A DNA stretch of 39,355 nucleotides from Ignavibacteria bacterium (GTDB taxonomy: Bacteria > Bacteroidota > Ignavibacteria > Kapaibacteriales > UBA4661), in NCBI GenBank assembly GCA_947459425.1, contig CANHDJ010000031.1, forward strand, positions 1 through 39,355. The letters are read 5' to 3'. A program made the position numbers and the translations under genes. Shown here in pieces: positions 26,322-36,398 of this stretch. Each line of letters starts with the position of its first letter. The stretch's first letter is position 1. The notes under the pieces were generated by a model. That model had not been told where the DNA came from and did not search any database. It worked only from the letters and a program-made list of their open reading frames with translations.

Positions 26322-26981
26322 TCACCCGACGAGAGTATAATAGTCCACCTTCTCATGGGAATATAACCGCACCAACCCGATCCTCACCAGCCTAATAAGC
26401 AATCGTATTGCTCGGCGCTCCGAGATATTTGCAATAGCGGCAAATTCCTTTGCCGTGATTTTATTTTTTGCTTCGAGGTACTCAAATAACCGTTTTTCGT
26501 GCTTACCGATACTGAGCGTTACTTCCGTGTCGTCATTGCTTGCTTCCAGCACTTTTATCACCTCCTTGCTTGCTTGCAGTGCGGCTGCGCCCTCGCGCAC
26601 AAAAACCGGACGCTCATGGATTTTCTCTAATGCCCTCCCCTCAGCATCCACCGTTAAACGGTGCGGCTTCTCATCACTTTCTTCGACACTGACCACGATA
26701 ACGTCTTGATATTCAATGCTAATAATCTCCATTTGCGGTTCAATGGGCGGGTCAATGTAATAACGGCAAACAACTTCTAGCAGGTTAATTTCCTCTTTTT
26801 CGCTTCGCACTCCCACAATTGTTTTATCATCATCCACCCCCACAAGCAAGTAACCGCCTTTGCTATTAGCAAACGCGATAAGCTCCTTGGCAATTTTCAC
26901 TTCCGACGTAAATTTTCGCTTAAATTCGACCGTCAGCGATTCGCCGCCGGCAATAATTTCTCGCAAGTGTTGACGCTTCAT
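26322..26981 (-). CDS. AlbA_2/Schlafen-type ATP-binding protein with winged helix
   Basis: 219 residues from the ATG at 26981. The N-terminal half carries the AlbA_2 (Schlafen AAA_4/divergent) pattern: GGESLTVEFKRKF, ELIAFANSKGGYLLVGVDDD and a later VFVREG. The C-terminal part (about 150-219) is a winged-helix DNA-binding domain (ITAKEFAAIANISERRAIRLLIRLVRIGLV). Such proteins are thought to be transcriptional regulators, sometimes linked with defence or mobile elements; the target is unknown. The gene stands alone between two repeat-rich stretches. The open frame to 27020 adds only a short extension. Confidence 0.8.
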   Translation of the reverse strand: MKRQHLREIIAGGESLTVEFKRKFTSEVKIAKELIAFANSKGGYLLVGVDDDKTIVGVRSEKEEINLLEVVCRYYIDPPIEPQMEIISIEYQDVIVVSVEESDEKPHRLTVDAEGRALEKIHERPVFVREGAAALQASKEVIKVLEASNDDTEVTLSIGKHEKRLFEYLEAKNKITAKEFAAIANISERRAIRLLIRLVRIGLVRLYSHEKVDYYTLVG

Positions 26982-27033
26982 GGCAAAAGGAAGAAAGATA
27001 AAAGTGATGATATTGCTCACATAGCGCTCAACA

Positions 27034-27143
27034 CCCGCCCGGGCGGGCTAAGAAGCCGCCGGACGGGGAGACCGCTCACCCTCAGAAGTTGCCAGACGAG
27101 AAGAGAACCGCGCCATCCGGCGGCTTCTTAGCCCGTCGGGTGG
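27034..27143. repeat. Pair of inverted palindromic elements (BIME-like)
   Basis: Two short-loop copies of the same hairpin family face each other: one at 27034-27067 (minus orientation) and one at 27113-27143 (plus orientation, CCATCCGGCGGC-TTCTTA-GCCCGTCGGGTGG). Each can fold alone and the two can also pair with each other. The segment between them has GACGGGGAGACCGCTC, which is shared with 36658 onwards. Confidence 0.8.
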
Positions 27144-27187
27144 CTCCTGCTCGCCAGACGAAGGAGGAAAAACTACCCCCCAATATA

Positions 27188-27230
27188 AAACAAAACAGCG
27201 CCGCACCCAAAGGGTACGACGCTGTTTTTT
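27188..27230 (-). terminator. Rho-independent terminator of the giant surface-protein gene
   Basis: Bases 27192-27208 pair with 27212-27228 around a short loop. Two positions are A/C mismatches in plus-strand RNA but become G-U pairs in minus-strand RNA, so the stem is complete only for the leftward transcript. T-rich sequence follows on the minus strand (TTTTGTTTTATATTGG). It lies about 50 nt after the stop codon. Confidence 0.85.
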
Positions 27231-27278
27231 TACCAGCTATATCCACTAAACCATCTGCTCTTTGAAAGAGCGAATGAA

Positions 27279-30200
27279 TTAGTTTTTGATAACTGTGCGT
27301 GTCGAGGAATTTACACCGTCATTGATTTGAACGGAGTAAGCACCTGTTGGCAAGTTGCTGATGTTCACGTCGCGGCGATAAACTTCGCCTGCACCAACCG
27401 GAAGGTTGATTGTGTTCACCACTTGACCAAGCATATTGACAACTTTGATCGATACTGTACCAGCTTTTTGAGCTTGTGCTTGTACCGTGAAGAAGTCTGC
27501 TGTTGGGTTTGGCGAAACGCTGAAGCCAATAGCTGCCGGATCAACTGCAACGCTTGTTACGCTGCTACGAATCTGGATAATGAACTGATCGGTAGCACTG
27601 CGTTGAGCAGCCGCGTCACGAGCAGTACCATCGTTAGCAACGACCGTAATCGTTACTTCATCACCAACTGCTGCACCTGGTTGTACTGCATAGTACAAGG
27701 TTGGGCGTGGGTTGGTTGCGCCACCAACAACAGTTGCGTCAAGCGGACGTACTTGTACGGAGACTTTCGTTGGGTCAGATGATGTAGCGCTGTACGTCAT
27801 CGGATCGTAGTTGTCATCGTAGAATACGAAGCCTGGAGCGCTGAAGTCATTGCGCCAGTTTGGTGACTCAAGTTCGATGCGGTCTTCGGTTGGTGTTGTA
27901 CCAGTGCCACGCAAGAGTTGTTTGTCTTGGATAGCGTTGATAATCACTGGCGAAGCTGGGGTCGGATCAAGAAGTGCAACAAAGCCGGAATCGCGTCCGC
28001 CGGTCTTATCAACTTGGTAGATGGTTGAGTTCAACGCATCTGGATCCAAAAGTCGGAAGATTGCAAGACGAACACCTTGGCGTCCTGGGTTACGTGGCCA
28101 TTCTTGGTCGCTGTAACGTGCGGTAAAGTTGATAAGCTGAGCAGGAACATTGGCATCCAAGAAGAATGTTCCTGGTGTTCTTGTTACACCAACGGTTGTT
28201 TGTGTGCGGCCTTCTGGTCTGGTCGTTGGTGACAAGTCGCCTTGCAAACCATTGATGAGTACTGCTGTTGGTGCTGGGAATGGAGGATTGGTTACCACAC
28301 CCGTTGGAAGCGGAGCCGGAAGGTTACGAGCCGGTGCCGGACCTACGTCCTCAAGCGGTACAAGGTTAGCGCGGTTAGCGATAACGATGCTGTTCGGATC
28401 CGTACCACCCAATGCGTTGGTTGCATTGAAGTAGCTTGCGGTGTACGCAACGGTAATGTCATTAGCAACTTGCGTTGCAGGGCGGCTTACGCGGAGCGAA
28501 CCGGATTCAAGCGTGTTATTGCCGGAAACATAGGTGCGAGCGCGTTCCTCAAGAACGAGGATGTTTGTACCAATCGTTGTTGCACCATTTGCTGGAGCGC
28601 CAACTTCCGTACCCGTTGGGATGGAGAAGCTCACCGTCGGAACAGGCAAGAAGGTCGTGGTAGCCGTTGTAATCGGAGGAATTGGACGGAAAAGACCAAT
28701 TGCACCGGAAGAAAGCGGCTGATTCATACCACGCAAAGCAGGATCTTGGAAGGTGAGAACAACGTCTCTGCCCATTGGATCAAGACTTGCGTTACCTGTT
28801 GGGGTGAAGTCGCTATAGGTGAAGAGACCAGCAACAGCAGTAGCGGTTAAGCCCGTTGCTGTATAGATCTGAGTGTTACGCTTCACATATGGGTCAACCG
28901 GAGGCTCGGTAAATGTGAACAGCGGATCTGCCGAACCAGGCAAGCCGAGAGCCGGAGCGCGGAAGGTAATGGTAGCAACACCACCGTCATAGCGGCGAGG
29001 ACCATTATCAACGCGGTTACCGAACTGGTCAACTGCTTGAACGTAGAACCATGTGCGTGGATCGCTTGCATTGCTACGACCGATATACATTCTTGACGGC
29101 ATACGGTCAAGACGATTTTGGTTGTAGATGTCAGCCATCAAGACCGGAGCAATACCAACAGCCGTGCTTGGAACAATGTGAATTGTTGCCGAAGTATTGC
29201 CAGGAGCGTTGCCTAAGCCAATAAGGGTGTTCGGATCAAGGTTTTGTGCCGAAACAACAAGTGTTACGTTGCTCGAGGTAGCGCCCCAAATTTGGAAGTT
29301 CGGGAACGATGCCGTGTGCGAAGCAACTTGTGGGTTGTTGAACGGAGCATAACCGGAACCGGTTGGACCGATTGCCGGAGAAACAAGCGAAGCGCGGCTC
29401 GTGAGCAGGTTGGTACCTGTTGGAAGCGAAGGCGGATTCACCTGTGTTGCTGGCAATGTAGGCGCTTGGGTAAGACCATCGCCGCCCGCACCATAAACAC
29501 GAGCAATACCAGGAGCTGCCAAAGCAGGAGCTGTTGCTGTTTCGAGACCAAGGTTACCCAAGCCCCAAACAACGCTGGAAATTGCAGTCTGACCAACAAG
29601 TGGCGTTGTGCGCTGATCAACCGGAGGCGAACCACCAGCAATAGCGATCGTCGCTGTTGTTGGGAAGGATGAGAAGTTACCGAAACGGTCTTTCACGATA
29701 ACGGTAATCGAGCCAAAGCCCGGTGTAGCGTACGGGAAGGATACGGTTTCGCCAACAACAACACCATTAGTTGGGATGCCGGTAAGATTCGTAGGAATCG
29801 AACCATCATAACCAGGGTTATTGACATTGCGATCAGCCGCAACACGACCAGGAGCCGCGAACGGACCAGGAGCGCCAGGGTAAAGGTTCGTTGCACCAGT
29901 GAGGTTAGCATTTTGCGTAGCAAATGTTACGCTGAATGGGAAACCACCTTGGAGCGAAACCTGAACAGGTTGGTTATCGCAATAGGTAATCGTCGAAGTA
30001 TTGTTATCACGTGGTACGAAGAAGGAGCTGCCTTCGCCAGCGTCGCCGGTCGTGATTTGGTTATCAAGACGTGGAAGCGTGGAAGCAGGAAGCTGGCTTG
30101 CATTACCAACAAAGTCATTCTCAAGAGAGAACGTGATTGTTGTCGATGCAATACCGTCCAAACGAACGTTTGGCCATTCAAAACGACCACCAACAGGACC

Positions 30201-33200
30201 GCCTGTGCCAGCATTTGCTGTTACGCCGCCGTTACCAGCAAGAGCGCCGATACGACCGGAAGCAACAGAAGAAGCACCTTGCCACAATTGTGGTACACCA
30301 GTATTCCAAGGACCTTGTGTTGCCACAACGCCACGAAGAATGTTAGCAGCATTTGCCGGATCGTTTCTGTCAAGCGTTGTGCCGATTTGACCAACAACAA
30401 GCGAAGCGCCTGTCGAGAAGTTTGTCGTCGCTACGTTGCCAAATTCGTCCAAAAGATCAGCGATAATCGTTGAGCTTGTTGCAAAACCTGCTTTGAATGG
30501 TCCAATAATCGAACCATACTGATCAGCCGTTGCTGCGCTGATACCACCGCCCGGAGCGTCAAGTGCAAACGAACCGAATGGACGTGGGAAACCAACGATG
30601 TCCGTACCACCTGCTGCGCCAAAGCCACTACCCGGACGGTCGCCGAAGCTACCACCAAAGCGTTGACCACGAAGCACCAAGCAACGAGGAGCAGGAATAC
30701 CAATTGCCCAGATCTGGAAGCCAGCTTGTGGGTTTTGTGGGTTGTTTGCGTCAGGCAAACGACCATTTTCTGGATCACCAGTTGCAAAGTTACCCGTGTT
30801 GAGAACGGTTGCACCGTTGACAACTTGCTGATGACCGGTGATGGTCAACTGCTTCGCAAAGTTATACGAATCCAAACCAACAAGTTGTTGTGCGAACAAT
30901 GCTTGGAACGGCCCAAGGAATGGGGAGCTCGCAGCGATGAGTGGTTGACCTTGAGCGCGGAACATATTCAACGATGCTGGTGGAAGACCAGGGGTCGTAC
31001 CGTTTTCGTTGTTCAAGTCCGTGTCAATGTATTGCAAGCGGATTTCGGAACGAGCCATAAGCACTTCCATCGTGCCGGTCGTTTCTACTTGCCAGTAGCG
31101 ATCTGCAGTGCGTACGCCCGGACGGGTCGAAAGAGCGCCATTCAAACCGTTACCGCGGGTCTGCCAACGGCGAACACGGAACTGAGCCGGATTTGCTGTT
31201 TGGTAGATTTCCGCACCAAGTCCACCTGGTTCTTCTTGCTGTTGGTTGATACCAAGATTTTGGTTCATCTGCTGGACGTTACGACCAGAGGTCAAACCAA
31301 TATATGCACGAACGTTGCGGTGGTTGTTGATAACCGACGACGGACGGGTTGGGTAAACCGGAAGCGGATCGCCTGTGCGGTATGGTGTTGTAACAACGCC
31401 ATTGCTCCACGTACCAGGGGTGATACCGTTGACGCTACCGTTGGTGAATGCGCGAGGCATACCAACTTGGTTTGCGTTCCAACGTGGACGACCACCGATA
31501 GAGTCAACATACTGCGTGCGCTCGAATGTTTCAACGAGCATCGAGTTGTTGCCACCAAGTTCGATGTTACGACCGTTCAAGTCAATATCACCACGAGCCG
31601 TTGCGATGGTACCGTAGATCTGCAAGCCAGAGAGTTCTGGTTTGAAGGTCGTCAAGTTCGCACTAACGGTGCCAGGATTGTTGGTGTTTGCTTCCAAGTT
31701 ACCAACGAGCGTCATTACGTTCGAGGTAGCGCGAAGGAAGGTCAAGTGCTGAACGCCGCCGTGAATATACGGAAGGTCAATGTTCCATGCGTTGTTTGCA
31801 CGGACAATACCAGCGTTGTAGGACGACGAGGTGTTTTGAGCGTTAACCGAGAAACCGGAAGCATTCGTGGTAGCAGGAGGGAATACCTGATTGTTACCGG
31901 ATTGCGTACCAGTTTGAAGACCAGTTTGATTGCTAACGCCATCCAAGGTGTAGGCAATATTGGTCAAGGTAATGTCTGCATCACTGGTCATCTCAGGACC
32001 TGCATTGTAGCGGTCGGTGAAATTGTTTGCCAATTTTGCGCCTGTTGCAACAGGTACGTTAACTGTGACACCGTTGATAACGACAGCCCTTGTCAAGCTG
32101 GAGTTATAGCTTGGTGCAAGTGCTTGCAAACCAACAATACCCATTGAGACCGAAAGTTCGGTCAAACCGCTGTTATCGTTTGCTGTTGCAGCATAGTGAA
32201 CAGGCTGAGGTCCAAGACCGGAGTTAAAGGTTGCATTTTCAGCACCCGTAGCATTCGATAATGTACCACCACCGTTACGAGCCGAAGCAAGGAAGTTACC
32301 GTCGATCGTTCCGCCTGTACCACCAGTGAAGATGATATTGGAGAAACTACCGCCATCAAAAATACCTGCAAGGTTATCTGGACCAGCAGGACCACGAACT
32401 ACCGCAGGAGTCGTTGCATTCGGATTTGCCGAAGCGTTACGAACACCCCAACCTGCCCAGCTTGCCGATGGGAAGCTTGGATAGCGCTCAGCGCCCGTTG
32501 CTTCCGAAAGGACAACTTGTGCAGCCGCGTTAGCACGACCAACTTGCGTACCAAGATAGGTAACGTTTGCCTGCTCGTACGAGATGATCGCCGCTGACGA
32601 CAGAACGAACGAGGAGTTGAAACGTGCTGCAATAGGAGTGCCAGCCGAGCCAACATTCGCAATAACTTCTTCACCACCACGCATACTCAATTTGCCACGA
32701 CGAAGTTCAACAACACCGAAGTTGTTGTAATCGCCACGACGACCAAAGTCTTGGAACAAACCTTGTGCGGTCTGACCTAATGGAAGAGTACCGGTAGCGT
32801 TCCAGCCAGAAAGGACATACGCTGCTTGACCACTAGCACCAAAGGTTGGACCAACAACGCGTTGTGTTGGGAAACCAGCGCGAACACGACCGTCAAAGGT
32901 ACCCGTGAGAGTAACGGACGGACGAAGACCACGGCCTGTGGTGTAGTAACGGTCATTGATTTTTGTATCAACGATAGCATTGTCTGGGCGAGTATCAATG
33001 TATGCTGTTGCCAAAGCGCCAGGGGTGATTTGCGCACCGATGGTACCTTGGTTGTAAACAGCACTTGCTTGATACAAACCGGTGGTTGGGCTGATAGCGT
33101 TACGTGGCAAGTTTGCGTTGGTGGAGTTTACATACTCCGGACCAAGAACAACCGTACCAGCAGTTGCGCCAAAATTAACCGAACCTTTGTTCAACCAGTT

Positions 33201-36140
33201 AAGGTGAGGAACACCGTTCCAGTTGATACCGGTAAACGTGCGGCTATAACGGGTATAGTCAGCCGTGCGGATTGGAAGGTTAAGTTGTACGTTGGAAGCT
33301 GGGTTGATAACAAGGTTATGAGGACCTGTTACGCCCGATGGGAACTCGATTTGCGTCATAACATCACCCAATTCGGTATCATACTGCAACGTTGTCGTTG
33401 CGGTCGTATTGATAGCGTAATCGTGGATGCTATTGGTGATCATTGGGAAGCTACGAACAATGTTGCCACCATTAACACCGACAACGTTGTTGACACCAAC
33501 CGACGGGGTGCTCATTGGCGAACCGGTACCGTTTACACGGTCAACGGTCTGACGAATAACCTGACCGGTACGGATACCGTCCAAGGTTTGTGAGCGGTTT
33601 ACAGAGAAATAGGAATAACCGCGGAATGCATAACCATGACCATCACCGATGGTTGTTGCCGCACCATCGTAGGTTGGTTCAGCAGGAAGACCGTGAACAA
33701 CGCCTGGTTTGTTCCAAGGGCTCATGTCGATCTGCTCACGGTTCAAGGAACCGGAAAGAACCATACCGATAGGATAGGACTGACCTTCAGGATACATATC
33801 CTGATCGTAGAAAATAGGACGGGTCGAAGCGGTTGTGAAACCAACGAAGATAACCGGGTCAGTGTTGCCACCGTAAACCGACCACATCGTTTGTGCTTGA
33901 GCGCCACTGGATGGATCGCCATCGGCTTCAACGCTGGTGTTCGCTGTTGAAAGCGTACCACGGAAAGTTGTACCGATGTTGTTTTCCTGACGGAAACCGT
34001 TCAAACCTGTACCGCGAAGATACACGAGTGCAGGGAAGAAACCAGCGCGGGAAACATCACCACCAAAACCACCAGTTGGGCTTGTTGCTGCCAATTCGCC
34101 ACCGGTTGGTTGTTGCAAGTAATATGGTACACCGTTAGAAGCGTTGTTCGTAATTGTGAACGTGCGACCGTCACCGGAAACGTTTTGCAATGCCAACGTT
34201 GCTTCACCTTGGAAGATGAGAGCGCGTGAGATTGTTACCGTCGTAGCGATGAGGAACTTCGTACCGTTACCACGGATAACCAAGTGGCTATACGCAGCCG
34301 TCGTCGAAGGCTGGAACAATGCAGCCGTACCAACGCCAAGACCAGCAGGAGCTGTGCCGAAGTCGCTGATAACGCCTGGACGTGGGTCGCCAGGATAGTT
34401 ATTAGCAGAGCCGGGGTTTGCGTTATAGTTATTGTTGTACGGGTCAAACAAACCGTTTTCACCGGAATTCACTGAACCAGCACCAGCCAAAGAAACGACC
34501 GGTCCGTGCGGGTTGTAGGACAAGAACGGCGAATCGCCCACAAGCGTTTGATCGCCTGTACGCGAGTAGATAACCGTACCGTTGAAACGTACGTCGTTTG
34601 CACTAAGCGTACCGACAGCACCAACGAAATCCAATGCGCCACCTTCTTCAACGACGAAATAACGCATACGGGATGTTACGGCAAATGCACCGGAAGGAGT
34701 CAATGCGAAAGCAACAACATTGGGGTGACCGCCATCTGCAACGCTGATCGTATTCGTGCCCCAAGTAGGGAGAGTAAGGGGACCAGCAGTACCAGTAGTC
34801 ACAATCAGTGCGGTACCATTGTAAGCACCGGAGAACTGACGGAGATTTACAGCCGTACGACCGATATTACCGGAAGCAACCTGAAGAACAGCGTTGTTCA
34901 TAATCTGGATAGAACCGGAGGTAGCAGCGCCTTCGTTTGCAAGAAGAGCTTCACCTTCAAAGCGGACGGTACCACGACGAACTTGGATGATACCAGCCGT
35001 GAAGTTACCACGAAGACGACCAATAGCGGTTGACGGGTCATCGGTAGGACCGGTGAACTGGTCAACGGAGAAACTACGGTCAACAACACGACCAAGGTCG
35101 AATACAGCGGTCCAGAACGAGTTACGTCCCATCAAACCACGAAGGTTATTTTGACGTTCTGCTGGCTCACCGTTACGGTTAGCAAATGCAGGAATACCAG
35201 CATCACCTTGAAGAGCACGACCCGTGAGGGTGTTGTCAAAGCGACCGGTTTGTGTAGCAAGTGTGGTTGACCATTCGTCTGTTTGGGTAATTACGCGAGT
35301 AATACCACGGAAAACGATTGTCGAACCAGTACCGATAGTAGCAGCAGTCACTTGGATATTCGCATTGCGGTCGGTTTTGTCGAACGCAGCGCCAGCATAG
35401 TAACGGAGTTTACCGTAAACGCGCAATTCCATGTTGCGAGGGGTCGCAACGTTTCCACCCGATGGCTCAAGAAGCAAATTCGGAGCCGAATATACGTCTT
35501 GGTTACCAATGCGGTTAAAGACATAACCGCCAAGCGTGCCGCCCGGAAGTTGAGCAGCACCTGAGCCACCACCAGGGGTGAAGATGCTCAGTGCCGTGCT
35601 GACGCTACCGATAGACGGACGGAATCTGTCATTCGGATCCGCCGCACCAGCCAATGCTACACGCTGGCTCGTTCCGTCGCCGTCGTAGCGGTCGAGGTTG
35701 TTGCCAGCAGCATCATAGAGGAACGCATTGTCTCTCACACTACCAAAGGTCGTCGTGATGGACGCAGCAGTGTTAATGTGGAGGTTGTTTACTTCAACAA
35801 ACGCCCATGCTTGGGAACCATTGTTATCCACTGCCGTTGTCTGAGCGCGGGTAGCGGAAATAGTGTGGTTTGTCTCAATAAAGACGTTTGTCGCGCCGTT
35901 AGGCACACCAACTTCACGTGTGGCAGGAATCCACACACCAGAACGATAGACTTGCCACGTGGACAAGTCCGACCAACGACCATTGCGGGTCGTTCGGAAA
36001 TCCCGACTCTCACCTTCGACTTGTGTTCCGCCGCCAGTTGCCTGAGCGAGAACCAAAGCCGGAGCTGCTAAAAGAAGTGCGGCGAGAACAACAAGCGTAG
36101 CGCTTGCAGACCGACGCAACTGTGCTAGTACAAATTTCAT
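27279..36140 (-). CDS. Giant secreted protein with T9SS type A sorting domain
   Basis: 2953 residues, one uninterrupted reading frame of 8.9 kb. It has a signal peptide (residues 1-33, hydrophobic core LVVLAALLLAAPALVLAQ). Near the N-terminus is a motif NGRWSDLSTWQVYRSGVWIP seen at the start of large Bacteroidota surface proteins. A long Gly/Asn/Thr-rich beta region follows. Ig-like modules carrying D.FGN motifs occur at about 1900 (DEFGNVATTN), 2150 (DRFGNFSSFP) and 2375 (DQFGNRVDNG), and a cadherin-like segment lies near 2770. The last about 80 residues are a T9SS type A domain (SVSPNPTADFF ... GQVVNTI ... LPTGAYSVQINDG). Only two cysteines are seen. The role is unknown; a surface layer or adhesin is an inference. 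The codons (GGT, CGT, AAC, ATC, TAC) and a strong AAAGGAG upstream suggest high expression. Confidence 0.95.
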   Translation of the reverse strand: MKFVLAQLRRSASATLVVLAALLLAAPALVLAQATGGGTQVEGESRDFRTTRNGRWSDLSTWQVYRSGVWIPATREVGVPNGATNVFIETNHTISATRAQTTAVDNNGSQAWAFVEVNNLHINTAASITTTFGSVRDNAFLYDAAGNNLDRYDGDGTSQRVALAGAADPNDRFRPSIGSVSTALSIFTPGGGSGAAQLPGGTLGGYVFNRIGNQDVYSAPNLLLEPSGGNVATPRNMELRVYGKLRYYAGAAFDKTDRNANIQVTAATIGTGSTIVFRGITRVITQTDEWSTTLATQTGRFDNTLTGRALQGDAGIPAFANRNGEPAERQNNLRGLMGRNSFWTAVFDLGRVVDRSFSVDQFTGPTDDPSTAIGRLRGNFTAGIIQVRRGTVRFEGEALLANEGAATSGSIQIMNNAVLQVASGNIGRTAVNLRQFSGAYNGTALIVTTGTAGPLTLPTWGTNTISVADGGHPNVVAFALTPSGAFAVTSRMRYFVVEEGGALDFVGAVGTLSANDVRFNGTVIYSRTGDQTLVGDSPFLSYNPHGPVVSLAGAGSVNSGENGLFDPYNNNYNANPGSANNYPGDPRPGVISDFGTAPAGLGVGTAALFQPSTTAAYSHLVIRGNGTKFLIATTVTISRALIFQGEATLALQNVSGDGRTFTITNNASNGVPYYLQQPTGGELAATSPTGGFGGDVSRAGFFPALVYLRGTGLNGFRQENNIGTTFRGTLSTANTSVEADGDPSSGAQAQTMWSVYGGNTDPVIFVGFTTASTRPIFYDQDMYPEGQSYPIGMVLSGSLNREQIDMSPWNKPGVVHGLPAEPTYDGAATTIGDGHGYAFRGYSYFSVNRSQTLDGIRTGQVIRQTVDRVNGTGSPMSTPSVGVNNVVGVNGGNIVRSFPMITNSIHDYAINTTATTTLQYDTELGDVMTQIEFPSGVTGPHNLVINPASNVQLNLPIRTADYTRYSRTFTGINWNGVPHLNWLNKGSVNFGATAGTVVLGPEYVNSTNANLPRNAISPTTGLYQASAVYNQGTIGAQITPGALATAYIDTRPDNAIVDTKINDRYYTTGRGLRPSVTLTGTFDGRVRAGFPTQRVVGPTFGASGQAAYVLSGWNATGTLPLGQTAQGLFQDFGRRGDYNNFGVVELRRGKLSMRGGEEVIANVGSAGTPIAARFNSSFVLSSAAIISYEQANVTYLGTQVGRANAAAQVVLSEATGAERYPSFPSASWAGWGVRNASANPNATTPAVVRGPAGPDNLAGIFDGGSFSNIIFTGGTGGTIDGNFLASARNGGGTLSNATGAENATFNSGLGPQPVHYAATANDNSGLTELSVSMGIVGLQALAPSYNSSLTRAVVINGVTVNVPVATGAKLANNFTDRYNAGPEMTSDADITLTNIAYTLDGVSNQTGLQTGTQSGNNQVFPPATTNASGFSVNAQNTSSSYNAGIVRANNAWNIDLPYIHGGVQHLTFLRATSNVMTLVGNLEANTNNPGTVSANLTTFKPELSGLQIYGTIATARGDIDLNGRNIELGGNNSMLVETFERTQYVDSIGGRPRWNANQVGMPRAFTNGSVNGITPGTWSNGVVTTPYRTGDPLPVYPTRPSSVINNHRNVRAYIGLTSGRNVQQMNQNLGINQQQEEPGGLGAEIYQTANPAQFRVRRWQTRGNGLNGALSTRPGVRTADRYWQVETTGTMEVLMARSEIRLQYIDTDLNNENGTTPGLPPASLNMFRAQGQPLIAASSPFLGPFQALFAQQLVGLDSYNFAKQLTITGHQQVVNGATVLNTGNFATGDPENGRLPDANNPQNPQAGFQIWAIGIPAPRCLVLRGQRFGGSFGDRPGSGFGAAGGTDIVGFPRPFGSFALDAPGGGISAATADQYGSIIGPFKAGFATSSTIIADLLDEFGNVATTNFSTGASLVVGQIGTTLDRNDPANAANILRGVVATQGPWNTGVPQLWQGASSVASGRIGALAGNGGVTANAGTGGPVGGRFEWPNVRLDGIASTTITFSLENDFVGNASQLPASTLPRLDNQITTGDAGEGSSFFVPRDNNTSTITYCDNQPVQVSLQGGFPFSVTFATQNANLTGATNLYPGAPGPFAAPGRVAADRNVNNPGYDGSIPTNLTGIPTNGVVVGETVSFPYATPGFGSITVIVKDRFGNFSSFPTTATIAIAGGSPPVDQRTTPLVGQTAISSVVWGLGNLGLETATAPALAAPGIARVYGAGGDGLTQAPTLPATQVNPPSLPTGTNLLTSRASLVSPAIGPTGSGYAPFNNPQVASHTASFPNFQIWGATSSNVTLVVSAQNLDPNTLIGLGNAPGNTSATIHIVPSTAVGIAPVLMADIYNQNRLDRMPSRMYIGRSNASDPRTWFYVQAVDQFGNRVDNGPRRYDGGVATITFRAPALGLPGSADPLFTFTEPPVDPYVKRNTQIYTATGLTATAVAGLFTYSDFTPTGNASLDPMGRDVVLTFQDPALRGMNQPLSSGAIGLFRPIPPITTATTTFLPVPTVSFSIPTGTEVGAPANGATTIGTNILVLEERARTYVSGNNTLESGSLRVSRPATQVANDITVAYTASYFNATNALGGTDPNSIVIANRANLVPLEDVGPAPARNLPAPLPTGVVTNPPFPAPTAVLINGLQGDLSPTTRPEGRTQTTVGVTRTPGTFFLDANVPAQLINFTARYSDQEWPRNPGRQGVRLAIFRLLDPDALNSTIYQVDKTGGRDSGFVALLDPTPASPVIINAIQDKQLLRGTGTTPTEDRIELESPNWRNDFSAPGFVFYDDNYDPMTYSATSSDPTKVSVQVRPLDATVVGGATNPRPTLYYAVQPGAAVGDEVTITVVANDGTARDAAAQRSATDQFIIQIRSSVTSVAVDPAAIGFSVSPNPTADFFTVQAQAQKAGTVSIKVVNMLGQVVNTINLPVGAGEVYRRDVNISNLPTGAYSVQINDGVNSSTRTVIKN

Positions 36141-36149
36141 TATGTACTA

Positions 36150-36156
36150 CTCCTTT
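36150..36156 (-). promoter_or_regulatory. Strong Shine-Dalgarno of the giant gene
   Basis: AAAGGAG on the minus strand, nine bases before the ATG at 36140. It is the best ribosome-binding site in the window; most other genes have weak or none. It supports the chosen start and a high translation rate. Confidence 0.85.
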
Positions 36157-36398
36157 GAATATAGAAAAATAGTAAATTGATATGGGGTGGTGTTTTGAGA
36201 CTGAAACGGTGTTGGGGGTTGTTATTGTAAGGCGGACACCGCCGCCGCCACAGGGATCAGGAAACATGAAACAGGCATACAAGAATTTGTACGCAGAACT
36301 TCAATACAACCATCAAACCTGAACAATAACCTTCAAGGACATCCCTGCCCTTGGTGCATTCTATCCGAAGGAGACTATTACAAATGATGTGCCAGAAG

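Noticed and set aside
26322..26981. Toxin-antitoxin or defence assignment for the AlbA_2 protein
   Set aside because: Some AlbA_2/Schlafen proteins are linked to defence, but this gene has no partner or defence neighbour, so only a regulator-like role is suggested.
26066..27143. Possible CRISPR array from the repeated palindromes
   Set aside because: The repeats are few, of different types and orientations, and not evenly spaced by unique spacers. No cas gene is present.
30663..32147. A 494-codon open frame on the plus strand inside the giant gene
   Set aside because: It lies antisense to a gene with a clear signal peptide, sorting domain and codon bias. Its translation is rich in Cys, Thr, Arg and Asn without domain pattern, as expected for the complement of biased codons.
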